Source: SFTJ01 sp051871515
GTDB taxonomy: Bacteria; Bacteroidota; Bacteroidia; Bacteroidales; Muribaculaceae
DNA length: 64,000 nt
NCBI GenBank assembly: GCA_051871515.1
Contig: JBJECY010000091.1
Span: 35,576-99,575, forward strand
Direction of reading: 5' to 3'
Positions 42,119 to 49,889 of the stretch are shown here, piece by piece. Under the pieces are notes generated by a model. It saw only the letters and a program-made list of their open reading frames with translations. It did not search any database and had not been told where the DNA came from. The translations under genes were made by a program, and so were the position numbers. The stretch's first letter is position 1. Each line of letters opens with the position of its first letter.

Positions 42119-43744
42119 TCAGCTGTCAATGTCTTTTTGGTTTTTGCGGCGCGATTCTTTCTTACCTTCTGACGAGCTGGTGTCTTTTTCCTCTTTAATG
42201 TCGATTTCGTTGCCTTTGGTGTCAAACACGCGATATTCAAGATAGGCAAGAGATTGATTAGGCACAATCTTCACGCCGAAACCGTATTCTAAGCGCCAGC
42301 GCATGTATTCAGAAATAAGTCCGCTTTTTATGTATGCGTCAACAAATGGGTGCACATACATTTTAAAGTGCTTGATTTTGAGGTTATTGACGAGATAGTC
42401 GATTTTGTCTTTAAGCACATCGGTGAAGAGGAGCGGCGATTGCACTTCTCCCTTGCCGTGGCATGAAGGGCACGACTCGCTGGTGACAATATCGAGTGCC
42501 GGTCTCACGCGTTGGCGCGTGATTTGCATAAGGCCGAATTTGCTCAGCGGCAGAATGTTGTGCCTTGCGCGGTCGCCTGCCATAGCCACTTTCATGTGGT
42601 CGTAGAGGGCTTGGCGGTGCTCAGATTGAGCCATATCGATAAAGTCAATCACAATTATTCCGCCCATGTCGCGCAGTCTTAGTTGTCGCGCAATCTCGTC
42701 GGCAGCGCGCAGGTTCACATCGAGCGCATTGCTCTCTTGTGAGTCGGAATTCTTCGACCGGTTGCCCGAGTTCACGTCAATCACGTGCAGGGCTTCGGTG
42801 CTTTCGATGATAAGATAAGCGCCCGACTTAAATGAGACAGTTTTGCCAAACGACGTTTTGATTTGCTTGGTGATGTTGAAGTGGTCAAAAATGGGTATGT
42901 CGTCGGCATAAAGTTTCACAATGTCGGAGCGATTGTTGGCTATTAGGCTCACATAGTTGAAAATCTGGTCATAGACGCCAGCATCGTTAACATAGATATT
43001 CTCAAAAGATGGGCTGAAGATGTCGCGAATCACGCTCACGGCTCGGCTTTCTTCCTCGTAGATGAGTGCCGGCGCGTCGAGGTGTTGCGCTTTGGCCAGA
43101 CTATCTTCCCAGCATTTCTCAAGAGTCTTGAGCTCGTTGTTTAGCTCTGCCACTTTTTTGCCTTCGGCTGAAGTGCGCACTATCACGCCAAAGTTCTTTG
43201 GCTTGATGCTTTCAATGATTTGGCGCAGACGGTATTTCTCTTCCGAAGACTTGATTTTTTGTGAAACCGAAATCTTGTTGTTGAATGGTATGAGCACCAG
43301 GAATCGCCCGGTGAACGATATTTCGGTGGTGAGTCGCGGTCCTTTCGACGAGATAGGTTCTTTGGCCACTTGCACAATCAGTTTTTGGCCAAGAGTGAGC
43401 ACATCGGTGATGGTGCCATGCTTGTCGATGTCGGGGAGCGATGTCACTTTTGAGATGCTGGGCACTTGGCGGGTGTCGCTAAGTGTCTTTGTCACAAATT
43501 GAGAATAGGTGTTGAATTGCGAGCCCAAATCAAGGTAATGAAGAAATGCGTCTTTCTCGTAGCCTACATTCACAAATGCGGCATTGAGTCCGGGCATGAG
43601 CTTCTTCACCTTGGCAATGTAGAGGTTACCCACGGCAAACGATACGTCGCGGGTTTCTTGTTGCAATGCTACCAGCCGCCCGTCTTCAAGCAGGGCGGTT
43701 GATATGTGGGTTGGGTTTACGTCAACTACTAATTCGCTTCTCAT
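42119..43744 (-). CDS. rng: Ribonuclease G/E family endoribonuclease
   Basis: Single-strand-specific endoribonuclease for rRNA maturation and mRNA decay. The 541 residues include an N-terminal RNase H-like part, an S1 domain (about 36-130: VGNLYIAKVKKLMPGLNAAFVNVG in two parts) and the DNase I-like catalytic core with the metal-binding Asp residues in LHVIDVNSG and GIIVIDFIDMAQ. The zinc-link CPSCHGKG is present at about residue 428. The C-terminal 25 residues are charged and disordered; there is no long RNase E-type scaffold. Upstream is a long C-rich gap, then the COX24 and HU genes. Confidence 0.93.
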   Translation of the reverse strand: MRSELVVDVNPTHISTALLEDGRLVALQQETRDVSFAVGNLYIAKVKKLMPGLNAAFVNVGYEKDAFLHYLDLGSQFNTYSQFVTKTLSDTRQVPSISKVTSLPDIDKHGTITDVLTLGQKLIVQVAKEPISSKGPRLTTEISFTGRFLVLIPFNNKISVSQKIKSSEEKYRLRQIIESIKPKNFGVIVRTSAEGKKVAELNNELKTLEKCWEDSLAKAQHLDAPALIYEEESRAVSVIRDIFSPSFENIYVNDAGVYDQIFNYVSLIANNRSDIVKLYADDIPIFDHFNITKQIKTSFGKTVSFKSGAYLIIESTEALHVIDVNSGNRSKNSDSQESNALDVNLRAADEIARQLRLRDMGGIIVIDFIDMAQSEHRQALYDHMKVAMAGDRARHNILPLSKFGLMQITRQRVRPALDIVTSESCPSCHGKGEVQSPLLFTDVLKDKIDYLVNNLKIKHFKMYVHPFVDAYIKSGLISEYMRWRLEYGFGVKIVPNQSLAYLEYRVFDTKGNEIDIKEEKDTSSSEGKKESRRKNQKDIDS

Positions 43745-44211
43745 TGCATTGAGTTAGTAAATAAAATCACGTTGTTGCTTATGCAACGTTTTTTGTTTTT
43801 GGTTAAGCCTTAGCAGGATTGGGCTTGCCGTTATGATGCCTTAATGGCGCGGGTGAATGGGCTGTTGTTGTCAGCGCTCTCACTTTGCCGGTTGGCGTGC
43901 TGGGCTGCTTGCCTTCTGCCGTGGCTGGGAACATGTTCAAAAAATCGCTAAAGAGTTGTTGCTCAGAAAGCTATCGTCATTTATTTGGTGATTGGCTCCT
44001 TGTGGCTGTGCCTGCCTTTACGTTGTTGCCTGTGTGTCTTCTAAAAATAGAACTTGATACATAAATCATCAGTTTCACTTGGCATGCACATGTGTGTGCA
44101 AAGGGTTTTTCACCAGTCGGCTTGGGTGGCTTTGGCTTGTTGTTGGCAGCTGTGCCACGTTTGTGTTGTGGTGTTGCTGTGCGCCTGCCGCGTTGCCCGA
44201 GCCTGATTTTC
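43745..44211. other. Gene-free region upstream of rng, C-rich and G-poor on the minus strand
   Basis: About 470 bases hold no convincing gene or known RNA. In the direction of rng transcription the sequence is rich in A and C and poor in G over long stretches (for example around 44100-44170), the composition recognised by Rho. No TAnnTTTG promoter facing rng is clear. It could be an rng leader or the untranslated run-off of the upstream genes. Confidence 0.4.
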
Positions 44212-44292
44212 TAAAAAAAGCATAAAGAACAAACCAGAATAAGAGAATTCATATATTTTTATGTGTTCCTTTCTTCTTGTTTGTTCTTTATC
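44212..44292 (-). terminator. Large terminator after the COX24 gene
   Basis: ATAAAGAACAAAC (44222-44234) and GTTTGTTCTTTAT (44279-44291) are perfect complements; the stem continues imperfectly inward. On the minus strand the hairpin is followed by GC and seven T residues (44219-44213). It would stop transcripts from HU and COX24 before rng. Confidence 0.8.
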
Positions 44293-44329
44293 TATGACTT
44301 AATTAGAAAGTGAGAAATAATGTTATGAA

Positions 44330-44419
44330 TTATTTCTTTTTATGACGATTCTTTCTAAGTCTCTTTTTGCGCTTGTGCGTAGCCATCTTGTGGCCTTTTC
44401 TTTTCTTTCCGCTTGGCAT
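44330..44419 (-). CDS. AURKAIP1/COX24-domain protein (29 residues)
   Basis: A very short, extremely basic reading frame starting MPSGKKRKGHKMATHKRKKR and ending in a Lys triplet. It matches the small AURKAIP1/COX24 C-terminal domain proteins of Bacteroidetes, which are related to the mitochondrial small-subunit ribosomal protein mS38. A ribosome-associated role is therefore likely but not shown here. Sixteen of its 29 residues are Lys or Arg. It lies between HU (178 bases upstream) and a strong terminator. Confidence 0.85.
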   Translation of the reverse strand: MPSGKKRKGHKMATHKRKKRLRKNRHKKK

Positions 44420-44597
44420 TGTTGTACTTAGTTAAAGGGTTAATAATTGTTCTTATTGTTTTCGCTGCTTTGCCTGTTGAGCATTGTGGCTTGGTTGCTG
44501 TTAAGCTGCCTTTGTTCAGATGCTCGTGGCAAAAATTTTTCTTTTTATTGTTTGCCTTTTTATCGGCTAACTGTTCGCAATTATGGGGTTGTGAATA

Positions 44598-44873
44598 TCA
44601 CTTTTTCACTTGTTCCATAAACACCTTTGCCGGCTTGAAAGCTGGGATTTTGTGCTCTGGGATAATAAGAGTGGTGTTCTTAGAGATATTGCGAGCTGTT
44701 TTTTGTGAGCGAGTCTTAATGATGAAGCTGCCAAAACCTCTCAAATATACGTTTTCGTCGTTTGCGAGAGAATCTTTCACAATCTCCATAAATTTCTCTA
44801 CTGTTTCAAGCACCGATGCTTTGTCAATGCCGGTAGATTTTGAAATTTCGTTTACGATGTCTGCTTTAGTCAT
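44598..44873 (-). CDS. HU-family DNA-binding protein
   Basis: Histone-like protein of 91 residues that bends and compacts DNA as a dimer. The N-terminal helices read TKADIVNEISKSTGIDK, the core strand is VYLRGFGSFIIKTR, and the arm contains KTARNISKNTTLIIPEH where most HU proteins have RNP at the tip. The missing Pro in the arm suggests a divergent HU/IHF paralog rather than the main HU. It is followed by the COX24 gene on the same strand. Confidence 0.92.
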   Translation of the reverse strand: MTKADIVNEISKSTGIDKASVLETVEKFMEIVKDSLANDENVYLRGFGSFIIKTRSQKTARNISKNTTLIIPEHKIPAFKPAKVFMEQVKK

Positions 44874-45400
44874 TGTTTCCTATTAGTTTATATTATTAAA
44901 ATCAATTTTAGTGCATAAAATATAACGGATGATTATTTCGTGAAAAATAATATCCATTATAATTAATTCTCAAAGGGGTTTTTAAGCCCATTTGAATTTG
45001 CTGTGCAAATATCGCAATTATTTTTGACTTTGCACTAATAATCAGGCATTTTTTATCGTAAAAATTGCAAAATAGTTGTTGAGCAGCAGTTTTTTGTTAT
45101 AAATAATGTGATGATAAGGCGGTGCTGCCGCCGCCTGCTTTAAGGAGTTTAAGCCAACATTATTTTTGTTTGCGAGCTTTGATGAGTGTTTGTTTCTTGG
45201 CAAAACAATGCAAAGATGTTAGTCGTTATCGGTAGGTTTTGTTAATTGGCAAACAATGCAAAGATGTTAGTCGTTATCGGTAGGTTTTGTTAAAAAGGCA
45301 TCAGAAAACTTAATTGATATGGAGCTTACTTTCCCTGTGTAATGTTTATTGTGTTTTGTGGATGTCTTATAAAAGGTGGATGCGTTTGTTAAAAGGACTG
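44874..45400. other. Intergenic region upstream of HU
   Basis: This 527-base gap contains the tandem repeat at 45197-45293, a GGCGG/CCGCC mini-hairpin at 45118-45132 and A/T-rich DNA near HU with a weak GATATTTG box at about 45007-45014 facing HU. No gene is recognised on either strand. Confidence 0.5.
45197..45293. repeat. Tandem repeat, two copies of a 48-49 base unit
   Basis: Copies 45197-45245 (49 bases) and 45246-45293 (48 bases) are identical except for one extra A in an A-run near the left end. The unit begins TTGGCAAA and ends GGTTTTGTTAA. No further copies were seen. Function is unknown; each copy has a minus-strand ACATCTTTG that resembles part of a -7 region. Confidence 0.85.
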
Positions 45401-46279
45401 TTAATCTGAATTCATGCGATTTGATAGGGTGTGGCTAAACAGCCAAGATAGTAGCTGAGTGTTTTTTACTGCCTCGCTCCAGCAAATGTGTCCACCACTT
45501 TTCCCTTCGCTGTAAATCACCTCATTGTTAAGCCATGATAGGCGTTGAAATGTGTAAATAGAACCTTCCACCGGGATGATGTTGTCATCAATATTATGAT
45601 ATAGCATCAAGGGTACTTCGTGATTTGTTGTGAATCGCATAGGGTTGATTGTGCCACAGAAAGATATGGCAGCTGCAAACACGTCGGGATGGCTTGCTAT
45701 CATGTCAAGTGTGCCAATGCCTCCCATTGAGTGTCCCACAATATAAATACGTTCTTTGTCAATCTGGTACACGCTTTGTGACTCGGCAATTAGCCTAAGA
45801 AGACCTGCCGACATATAGCTTTTTTCAGGCGTTAACAGCATTTTTTCGGGGTGAAAATCGGTTGGTCGTTCTGCAAGTCCCCAATATGCGTCGGTGGGGC
45901 ATTGAGGATAAATCACAAATGCAGGAAATTGGTTGTTGAAGTTCAAGAAATATGATGCCGCATAGTTCATTTGTTTGCTGTTGTCGGTGCCGCGAGCGTC
46001 AAGTCCATGAAGATAAATAATAAGAGGAAATTTAGTTTTGTCGGTTTGAGAGTTTGTTGGTATATATATTCGGTATTTAAACGATAAGTTTGATGTGATG
46101 TGAAATATCATAGGTTGGGTGCTGCTATACTCTTTTGAAACCGAAGATGCGTTCTTGTCAGGCTCTGACCAGCTTAATCCTGTTCTCATTAAGCTGAATG
46201 CCGCATCGTCGGTGTACTCTTCATCAGAGCATGACGAGAATACAAGTAGTGCTATGCAAAGTTTCAATACTCGGTACAT
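45401..46279 (-). CDS. Lipoprotein alpha/beta-hydrolase (esterase/prolyl-oligopeptidase-like)
   Basis: A 292-residue serine hydrolase with a lipoprotein signal (LCIALLVFSSCSDEE). The acidic residues directly after the lipidated Cys (SDEEYTDD) resemble the Bacteroidetes surface-export signal, so it may face the outside of the cell. The catalytic triad is visible: Ser in YIVGHSMGGIGTL, Asp in NIDDNIIPV and His in GGHICWSEAV. The YLHGLDARGTDN motif forms the oxyanion region. It resembles enzymes that remove acyl or feruloyl esters from glycans; the substrate is not known. Confidence 0.85.
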   Translation of the reverse strand: MYRVLKLCIALLVFSSCSDEEYTDDAAFSLMRTGLSWSEPDKNASSVSKEYSSTQPMIFHITSNLSFKYRIYIPTNSQTDKTKFPLIIYLHGLDARGTDNSKQMNYAASYFLNFNNQFPAFVIYPQCPTDAYWGLAERPTDFHPEKMLLTPEKSYMSAGLLRLIAESQSVYQIDKERIYIVGHSMGGIGTLDMIASHPDVFAAAISFCGTINPMRFTTNHEVPLMLYHNIDDNIIPVEGSIYTFQRLSWLNNEVIYSEGKSGGHICWSEAVKNTQLLSWLFSHTLSNRMNSD

Positions 46280-46345
46280 GATAAAAAACTAAAGTGGAGT
46301 AGTTGTTAGTGATAGTGCAAATATAGTAAATTTTTAAAAATATGG

Positions 46346-46374
46346 TTGATTGCAAATTATATATTGTAACTTTG
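46346..46374 (+). promoter_or_regulatory. Promoter of the queuosine-precursor transporter gene
   Basis: TTG at 46346-46348 and TAACTTTG at 46367-46374 are 18 bases apart. Transcription would start near 46381. No preQ1 riboswitch pattern was recognised in the 30-base leader. Confidence 0.55.
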
Positions 46375-46412
46375 TGCTCAAATTTTAGTGAGTAATGTAA
46401 CAAAAACGAATA

Positions 46413-47099
46413 ATGAAAAAACAATTTACTTTGCCATTTGTGGTGATGGCCATGATGTTCACCGTGTTTCTCATACTTGCCAATTTAATGGAAGTGAAAG
46501 TGGTGCGCATTGGTATTCTCACGGCCACGGCAGGACTATCGGTGTTCCCGGTTTCTTACATAATCAACGATTGCATAGTTGAGGTGTATGGGTTTGCTAA
46601 GGCGCGGTTTGTGATTTGGATGGGATTTTTGCTCAATTTGATATTTGTAATATTCCTGCAAGTGTGTGTTGCATTGCCGGGCGATGAGTCGTGGACTGGT
46701 CAAGAGGCTGTGGAACTGGTTTTTGGTAACACTCCGCGCATTTTACTTGGCAGTTTTGTGGCTTTCATTGTGGGGTCGCTGGTCAATGCTTATGTGATGA
46801 GCCGCATGAAGGTGCGCGATGGCGGCCGCAGATTCTCGCTTAGGGCAATCCTTTCAACCGTGTTTGGCGAGACTGCCGACTCGCTGATTTTCTTTCCCAT
46901 AGCATTTGCCGGCGTATTGCCTGTGACCACCATTGTCACGCTGGTGTGGACTCAGGTGCTGCTTAAGACTGTGTATGAGATTGTGGTGTTGCCTCTCACC
47001 ATCAGAGTGGTGAAGCTGCTCAAAAGGGTGGAGGGCGCCGATGTCACCGATGTGAATGTTGACTATAAATGGTGGAAGGTGTTTAAGATTTATGATTGA
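46413..47099 (+). CDS. yhhQ: Queuosine precursor transporter (YhhQ family)
   Basis: Integral membrane protein of 228 residues with about six hydrophobic segments, from the VUT/YhhQ family that takes up queuosine precursors such as preQ0 or preQ1. Signature segments are ANLMEVKVVRIG, FPVSYIINDCIVEVYGF and GETADSLIFFPIAF. Its last codons overlap the start of the HAD gene by eight bases, so the two are one unit. The substrate follows the family and was not tested. Confidence 0.9.
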   Translation: MKKQFTLPFVVMAMMFTVFLILANLMEVKVVRIGILTATAGLSVFPVSYIINDCIVEVYGFAKARFVIWMGFLLNLIFVIFLQVCVALPGDESWTGQEAVELVFGNTPRILLGSFVAFIVGSLVNAYVMSRMKVRDGGRRFSLRAILSTVFGETADSLIFFPIAFAGVLPVTTIVTLVWTQVLLKTVYEIVVLPLTIRVVKLLKRVEGADVTDVNVDYKWWKVFKIYD

Positions 47100-47799
47100 C
47101 AAGTCAAAGATAAAGACGGTGTTTGTTGACATTGACGACACTGTGTGGTGGTTCACCGAGAACAGCAAACTTTCGTTGCGGCATGTTTACGATGCGTTTC
47201 AACTTGCCCGATGGGAGCCGCGTTACGAGGCGTTTCGCGATGTTTATCTGAAGAAGAACATTGAGCTTTGGAATCTGTATCATTACGGCAAAATCACAAA
47301 AGACTACTTGGTGACCGAGCGTTTTCGTTACACTCTGCAACAGATTGGCGTGAGTGGCGGTATTGATGCCATGAGCCGCGAGGTTGACGATGAGTATTTG
47401 CGCTTTCTCGCCAACCAGCACATTCTTGTGCCAGGAGCCAAGGAATTGCTTGAATATCTCAATGCGCATTATCGTGTGCATGCATTGAGCAATGGGTTCA
47501 AGGGCACACAGCAGCAGAAACTGCTCTCGGGCGGGATTGACCATCTCATTGACCGTGTGATTATTTCTGACGATTGCGGCATCACCAAACCCATGCGCGG
47601 CATCTTTGATTATGCGTTGCGTCAATGCAATGCCGAAGCTGAGTCAACGGTGATGATTGGCGACAATGTTGATGCTGACGTGATTGGCGCAAAAAATGCC
47701 GGTTGGCATGCCATCTATTTCAACATCAAGGGCACAGAGCCTTGCACCGAGGCTGATGCAACGGTCAATAACTTGTGTGACATTGTTGGTATATTATGA
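47092..47799 (+). CDS. HAD-family hydrolase (YjjG-like)
   Basis: A 235-residue HAD hydrolase. Motif I is VFVDIDDTVWWF at residue 10, with DxDDT as in YjjG-type nucleotidases. Motif II is HALSNGFKGTQ, the Lys is in GITKPMRGIFDYA, and motif III is TVMIGDNVDADVIGAKNAG. A helical cap lies at about residues 20-95. ATG 47092 overlaps the end of yhhQ. A role as a house-cleaning nucleotidase is inferred; coupling to the queuosine transporter is noted but may be incidental. It overlaps the convergent YigZ gene by six bases. Confidence 0.85.
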   Translation: MIDKSKIKTVFVDIDDTVWWFTENSKLSLRHVYDAFQLARWEPRYEAFRDVYLKKNIELWNLYHYGKITKDYLVTERFRYTLQQIGVSGGIDAMSREVDDEYLRFLANQHILVPGAKELLEYLNAHYRVHALSNGFKGTQQQKLLSGGIDHLIDRVIISDDCGITKPMRGIFDYALRQCNAEAESTVMIGDNVDADVIGAKNAGWHAIYFNIKGTEPCTEADATVNNLCDIVGIL

Positions 47800-48387
47800 A
47801 ATCGATACTCCGCCCAGGTCGTTAAGGCGTTGTTTCAGGCGTGGAGCCTTGTCGGCATCAAGCTCAACAGTCATGGTGCAGCAATTGTCAAAGTTCTGGC
47901 TCACAATGCGCAAGTCTTCGCTCTTTATCACTTTCATCACATCGTTCATACCCAGATAAGCAAAGCTGAAAGTCACCATTGCTTGCTCGTGACATTCAAG
48001 TATTTCGCCTGCTTTGATGGCTTCGGCAGCAGCTTCGCGGTAAGCCACAATAAGCCCCGACGTGCCAAGCTTAATGCCGCCAAAATAGCGCACCACCACT
48101 ATCACAATATTGGTGAGCCCAAACGAGTTGATTTGCCCCAGAATGGGTTTGCCGGCGGTGCCTGAAGGCTCTCCGTTGTCGCTCGAGAGGTAAACATCGC
48201 GCTGAGTGCCTATCATGTAAGCCCAGCACACGTGCCGCGCATCGTGATATTGGTTTTGATATTTCTTTATCACCGCTTTGGCTTCGTCGGCTGTGCGCAC
48301 AGGCTCGGCAAAAGAGATGAATTTGCTCATCTTCTCTTTGTATAAACCTTGCGAGATGCCTTTTACAGTCTTGAAAAAATCGCTCAT
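47794..48387 (-). CDS. YigZ/IMPACT family protein
   Basis: A 197-residue protein of the YigZ/IMPACT family. The core contains ARHVCWAYMIG, SSDNGEPSGTAGKPIL and VVVRYFGGIKLGTSGLIVAYREA, all family signatures; the C-terminal part is a ferredoxin-like DUF1949 domain. The function in bacteria is not established, though eukaryotic IMPACT affects translation control. The frame is open far upstream, but homology starts at MSDFF (48387), so that start is chosen. Confidence 0.9.
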   Translation of the reverse strand: MSDFFKTVKGISQGLYKEKMSKFISFAEPVRTADEAKAVIKKYQNQYHDARHVCWAYMIGTQRDVYLSSDNGEPSGTAGKPILGQINSFGLTNIVIVVVRYFGGIKLGTSGLIVAYREAAAEAIKAGEILECHEQAMVTFSFAYLGMNDVMKVIKSEDLRIVSQNFDNCCTMTVELDADKAPRLKQRLNDLGGVSIS

Positions 48388-48493
48388 AGTGGTGATGTGA
48401 TGGTGGGTTGAAAATGTTAATTCCTGTGCAAAGTTAGCAGCGAATTGGCTATGTTGCAAATTTTGCGCCAAGCAACTTTGCACACAATGCTTG

Positions 48494-48524
48494 TTTGCTG
48501 GCACAATCTTTTTTTGTATTTTTG
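48494..48524 (+). promoter_or_regulatory. Promoter of the DUF4494-YggS operon
   Basis: TTTG at 48494-48497 and TATTTTTG at 48517-48524 are exactly 19 bases apart, one of the best promoter matches in the window. Transcription would start near 48531, about 50 bases before the ATG at 48583. Confidence 0.7.
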
Positions 48525-48582
48525 CATTGTGTTTTTGAAACAACAAATCAGTATTATTTAAAATAACTAAAGTAAACATATT

Positions 48583-49029
48583 ATGGCACAATGGTTTGAA
48601 TGTAAAATCAAGTATGACAAGAATACTGGAGAGGCAACAATAAAGTCGGTGACTGAGACTTATCTGATAGATGCACTGTCGTTCACCGAGGCAGAATCGC
48701 GCATCATCGAGGAGATGCAAACCTACATCTCGGGCGATTTTAAAGTTGACACGGTGAAGCGTGTGCGTCTAAGCGAGATTTTCTTTGACGAGAACGGCGA
48801 CAAGTGGTATAAGGCCAAGGTGAATTTCGTCACCATCGATGAGAAGAAGGGCGTTGAAAAACGTACCGCCTGCTATATGTATGTTCAAGCCAGCGAGTTT
48901 GCCAAGGCATTGCAGAATCTTATGGAAGGTATGAAGGGTTCAATGAGCGATTTTGAGATTGCTTCGATTGCCGAGACGCCTATCCTTGACGTGTTTAAGG
49001 AGGACCTTAGCGGTGCTAAAGCCGAGTGA
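48583..49029 (+). CDS. DUF4494 protein
   Basis: A 148-residue soluble protein of DUF4494, found mainly in Bacteroidetes and of unknown function. Recognised by the N-terminal AQWFECKIKYDK and DALSFTEAESRI segments and the central WYKAKVNFVTIDEKKG. No catalytic motif, signal peptide or membrane segment is visible. It precedes the YggS gene by ten bases and shares its promoter, suggesting a link to pyridoxal-phosphate homeostasis or simply a conserved pair. Confidence 0.85.
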   Translation: MAQWFECKIKYDKNTGEATIKSVTETYLIDALSFTEAESRIIEEMQTYISGDFKVDTVKRVRLSEIFFDENGDKWYKAKVNFVTIDEKKGVEKRTACYMYVQASEFAKALQNLMEGMKGSMSDFEIASIAETPILDVFKEDLSGAKAE

Positions 49030-49039
49030 GGGCAGAAAA

Positions 49040-49708
49040 ATGTTGATAGCCGACGAGATAAAATCAATAACGGCATCGTTGCCGCAAGGCGTAAGGCTGG
49101 TGGCGGTGTCGAAGTTTCATCCGGTGGAGCGTTTGATGCAGGCTTATGATGCCGGTCAGCGCCTCTTTGGCGAGAGCCGTGTGCAGGAACTGGTGCAGAA
49201 AGTGCCGCTGATGCCGCCCGATGTGGAATGGCATTTCATTGGGCATTTGCAAACCAACAAAGTGCGCCAACTGCTGCCGCACGTGAGCATGATACACAGC
49301 GTTGACTCGCTGAAACTGTTGCAGTGTATCAACAAGGAGGCTGCACGCATTGGGCGCACTGTGAATGTGCTGTTGCAAGTGCATGTGGCTCAAGAAGATG
49401 CCAAGTTTGGCTTCAGTGTTGAGGAACTTGAAGCCATTGCGCAAGGCAGCGATGGCCTGGAATGTTCAAATGTGTGCGTGTGCGGGCTTATGGCTATGGC
49501 AACAAACACCGACGATGATGCCGAGGTGCGGCGTGAGTTTGCCCGTGCCCATCAGGTGTTCATCCACCTGAGGCAAGGCGCTTTTTGCAACAATGCTCAT
49601 TTCTCTGAGCTGAGCATGGGCATGAGCCACGACTATGCCATCGCAGTTGAAGAAGGAAGCACAATGGTGCGTATAGGCACCACCATATTTGGTGAAAGGG
49701 AGTATTAA
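49040..49708 (+). CDS. yggS: YggS family pyridoxal-phosphate homeostasis protein
   Basis: Non-catalytic PLP-binding TIM-barrel protein of 222 residues. The PLP Lys is in LVAVSKFHP at about residue 24; RLFGESRVQELVQK, WHFIGHLQTNKVRQL and SMGMSHDYAIAVEEGSTMVRIGT are family motifs. ATG 49040 gives the usual length; the frame is open upstream inside the DUF4494 gene. Its stop codon lies inside the loop of a terminator hairpin. Confidence 0.93.
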   Translation: MLIADEIKSITASLPQGVRLVAVSKFHPVERLMQAYDAGQRLFGESRVQELVQKVPLMPPDVEWHFIGHLQTNKVRQLLPHVSMIHSVDSLKLLQCINKEAARIGRTVNVLLQVHVAQEDAKFGFSVEELEAIAQGSDGLECSNVCVCGLMAMATNTDDDAEVRREFARAHQVFIHLRQGAFCNNAHFSELSMGMSHDYAIAVEEGSTMVRIGTTIFGEREY

Positions 49709-49723
49709 ATGCTCCCTTTTTTT
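49695..49723 (+). terminator. Terminator overlapping the yggS stop codon
   Basis: AAAGGGAG (49695-49702) and CTCCCTTT (49712-49719) form the stem and a T-run follows to 49723. The TAA stop codon (49706-49708) lies in the loop, so terminating ribosomes would cover the hairpin. Confidence 0.75.
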
Positions 49724-49889
49724 GCTCTTTTTTGTGTGAGATGTGTATTTTTCAAAAAAAAAGAGTAACTTTACACACAAATATAACCGTGAGAGCTAAC
49801 CATGCGCATATTTCAGGAAATGAGAGTGCGTGAAGTGAACCTGAAACTATTAACTAAAATATCAAATAATCTAACTAATTTTTCAAAGA

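Noticed and set aside
43745..44211. A structured RNA such as SRP RNA, 6S RNA or RNase P RNA in the gap before rng
   Set aside because: No conserved core motif of these RNAs was recognised; composition is simple and A/C-biased.
45118..45132. GGCGG/CCGCC hairpin as a terminator of the esterase gene
   Set aside because: The stem is only five pairs, lies almost 270 bases past the stop codon and has no T-run on the relevant strand.
46280..46412. preQ1 riboswitch ahead of the queuosine-precursor transporter
   Set aside because: The predicted leader is only about 30 bases and shows no preQ1 pseudoknot-like C-rich/A-rich pattern.
47890..48720. N-terminal extension of the YigZ gene to 48720
   Set aside because: The extra 111 residues have no family similarity, overlap the divergent promoter region, and homology starts at 48387.
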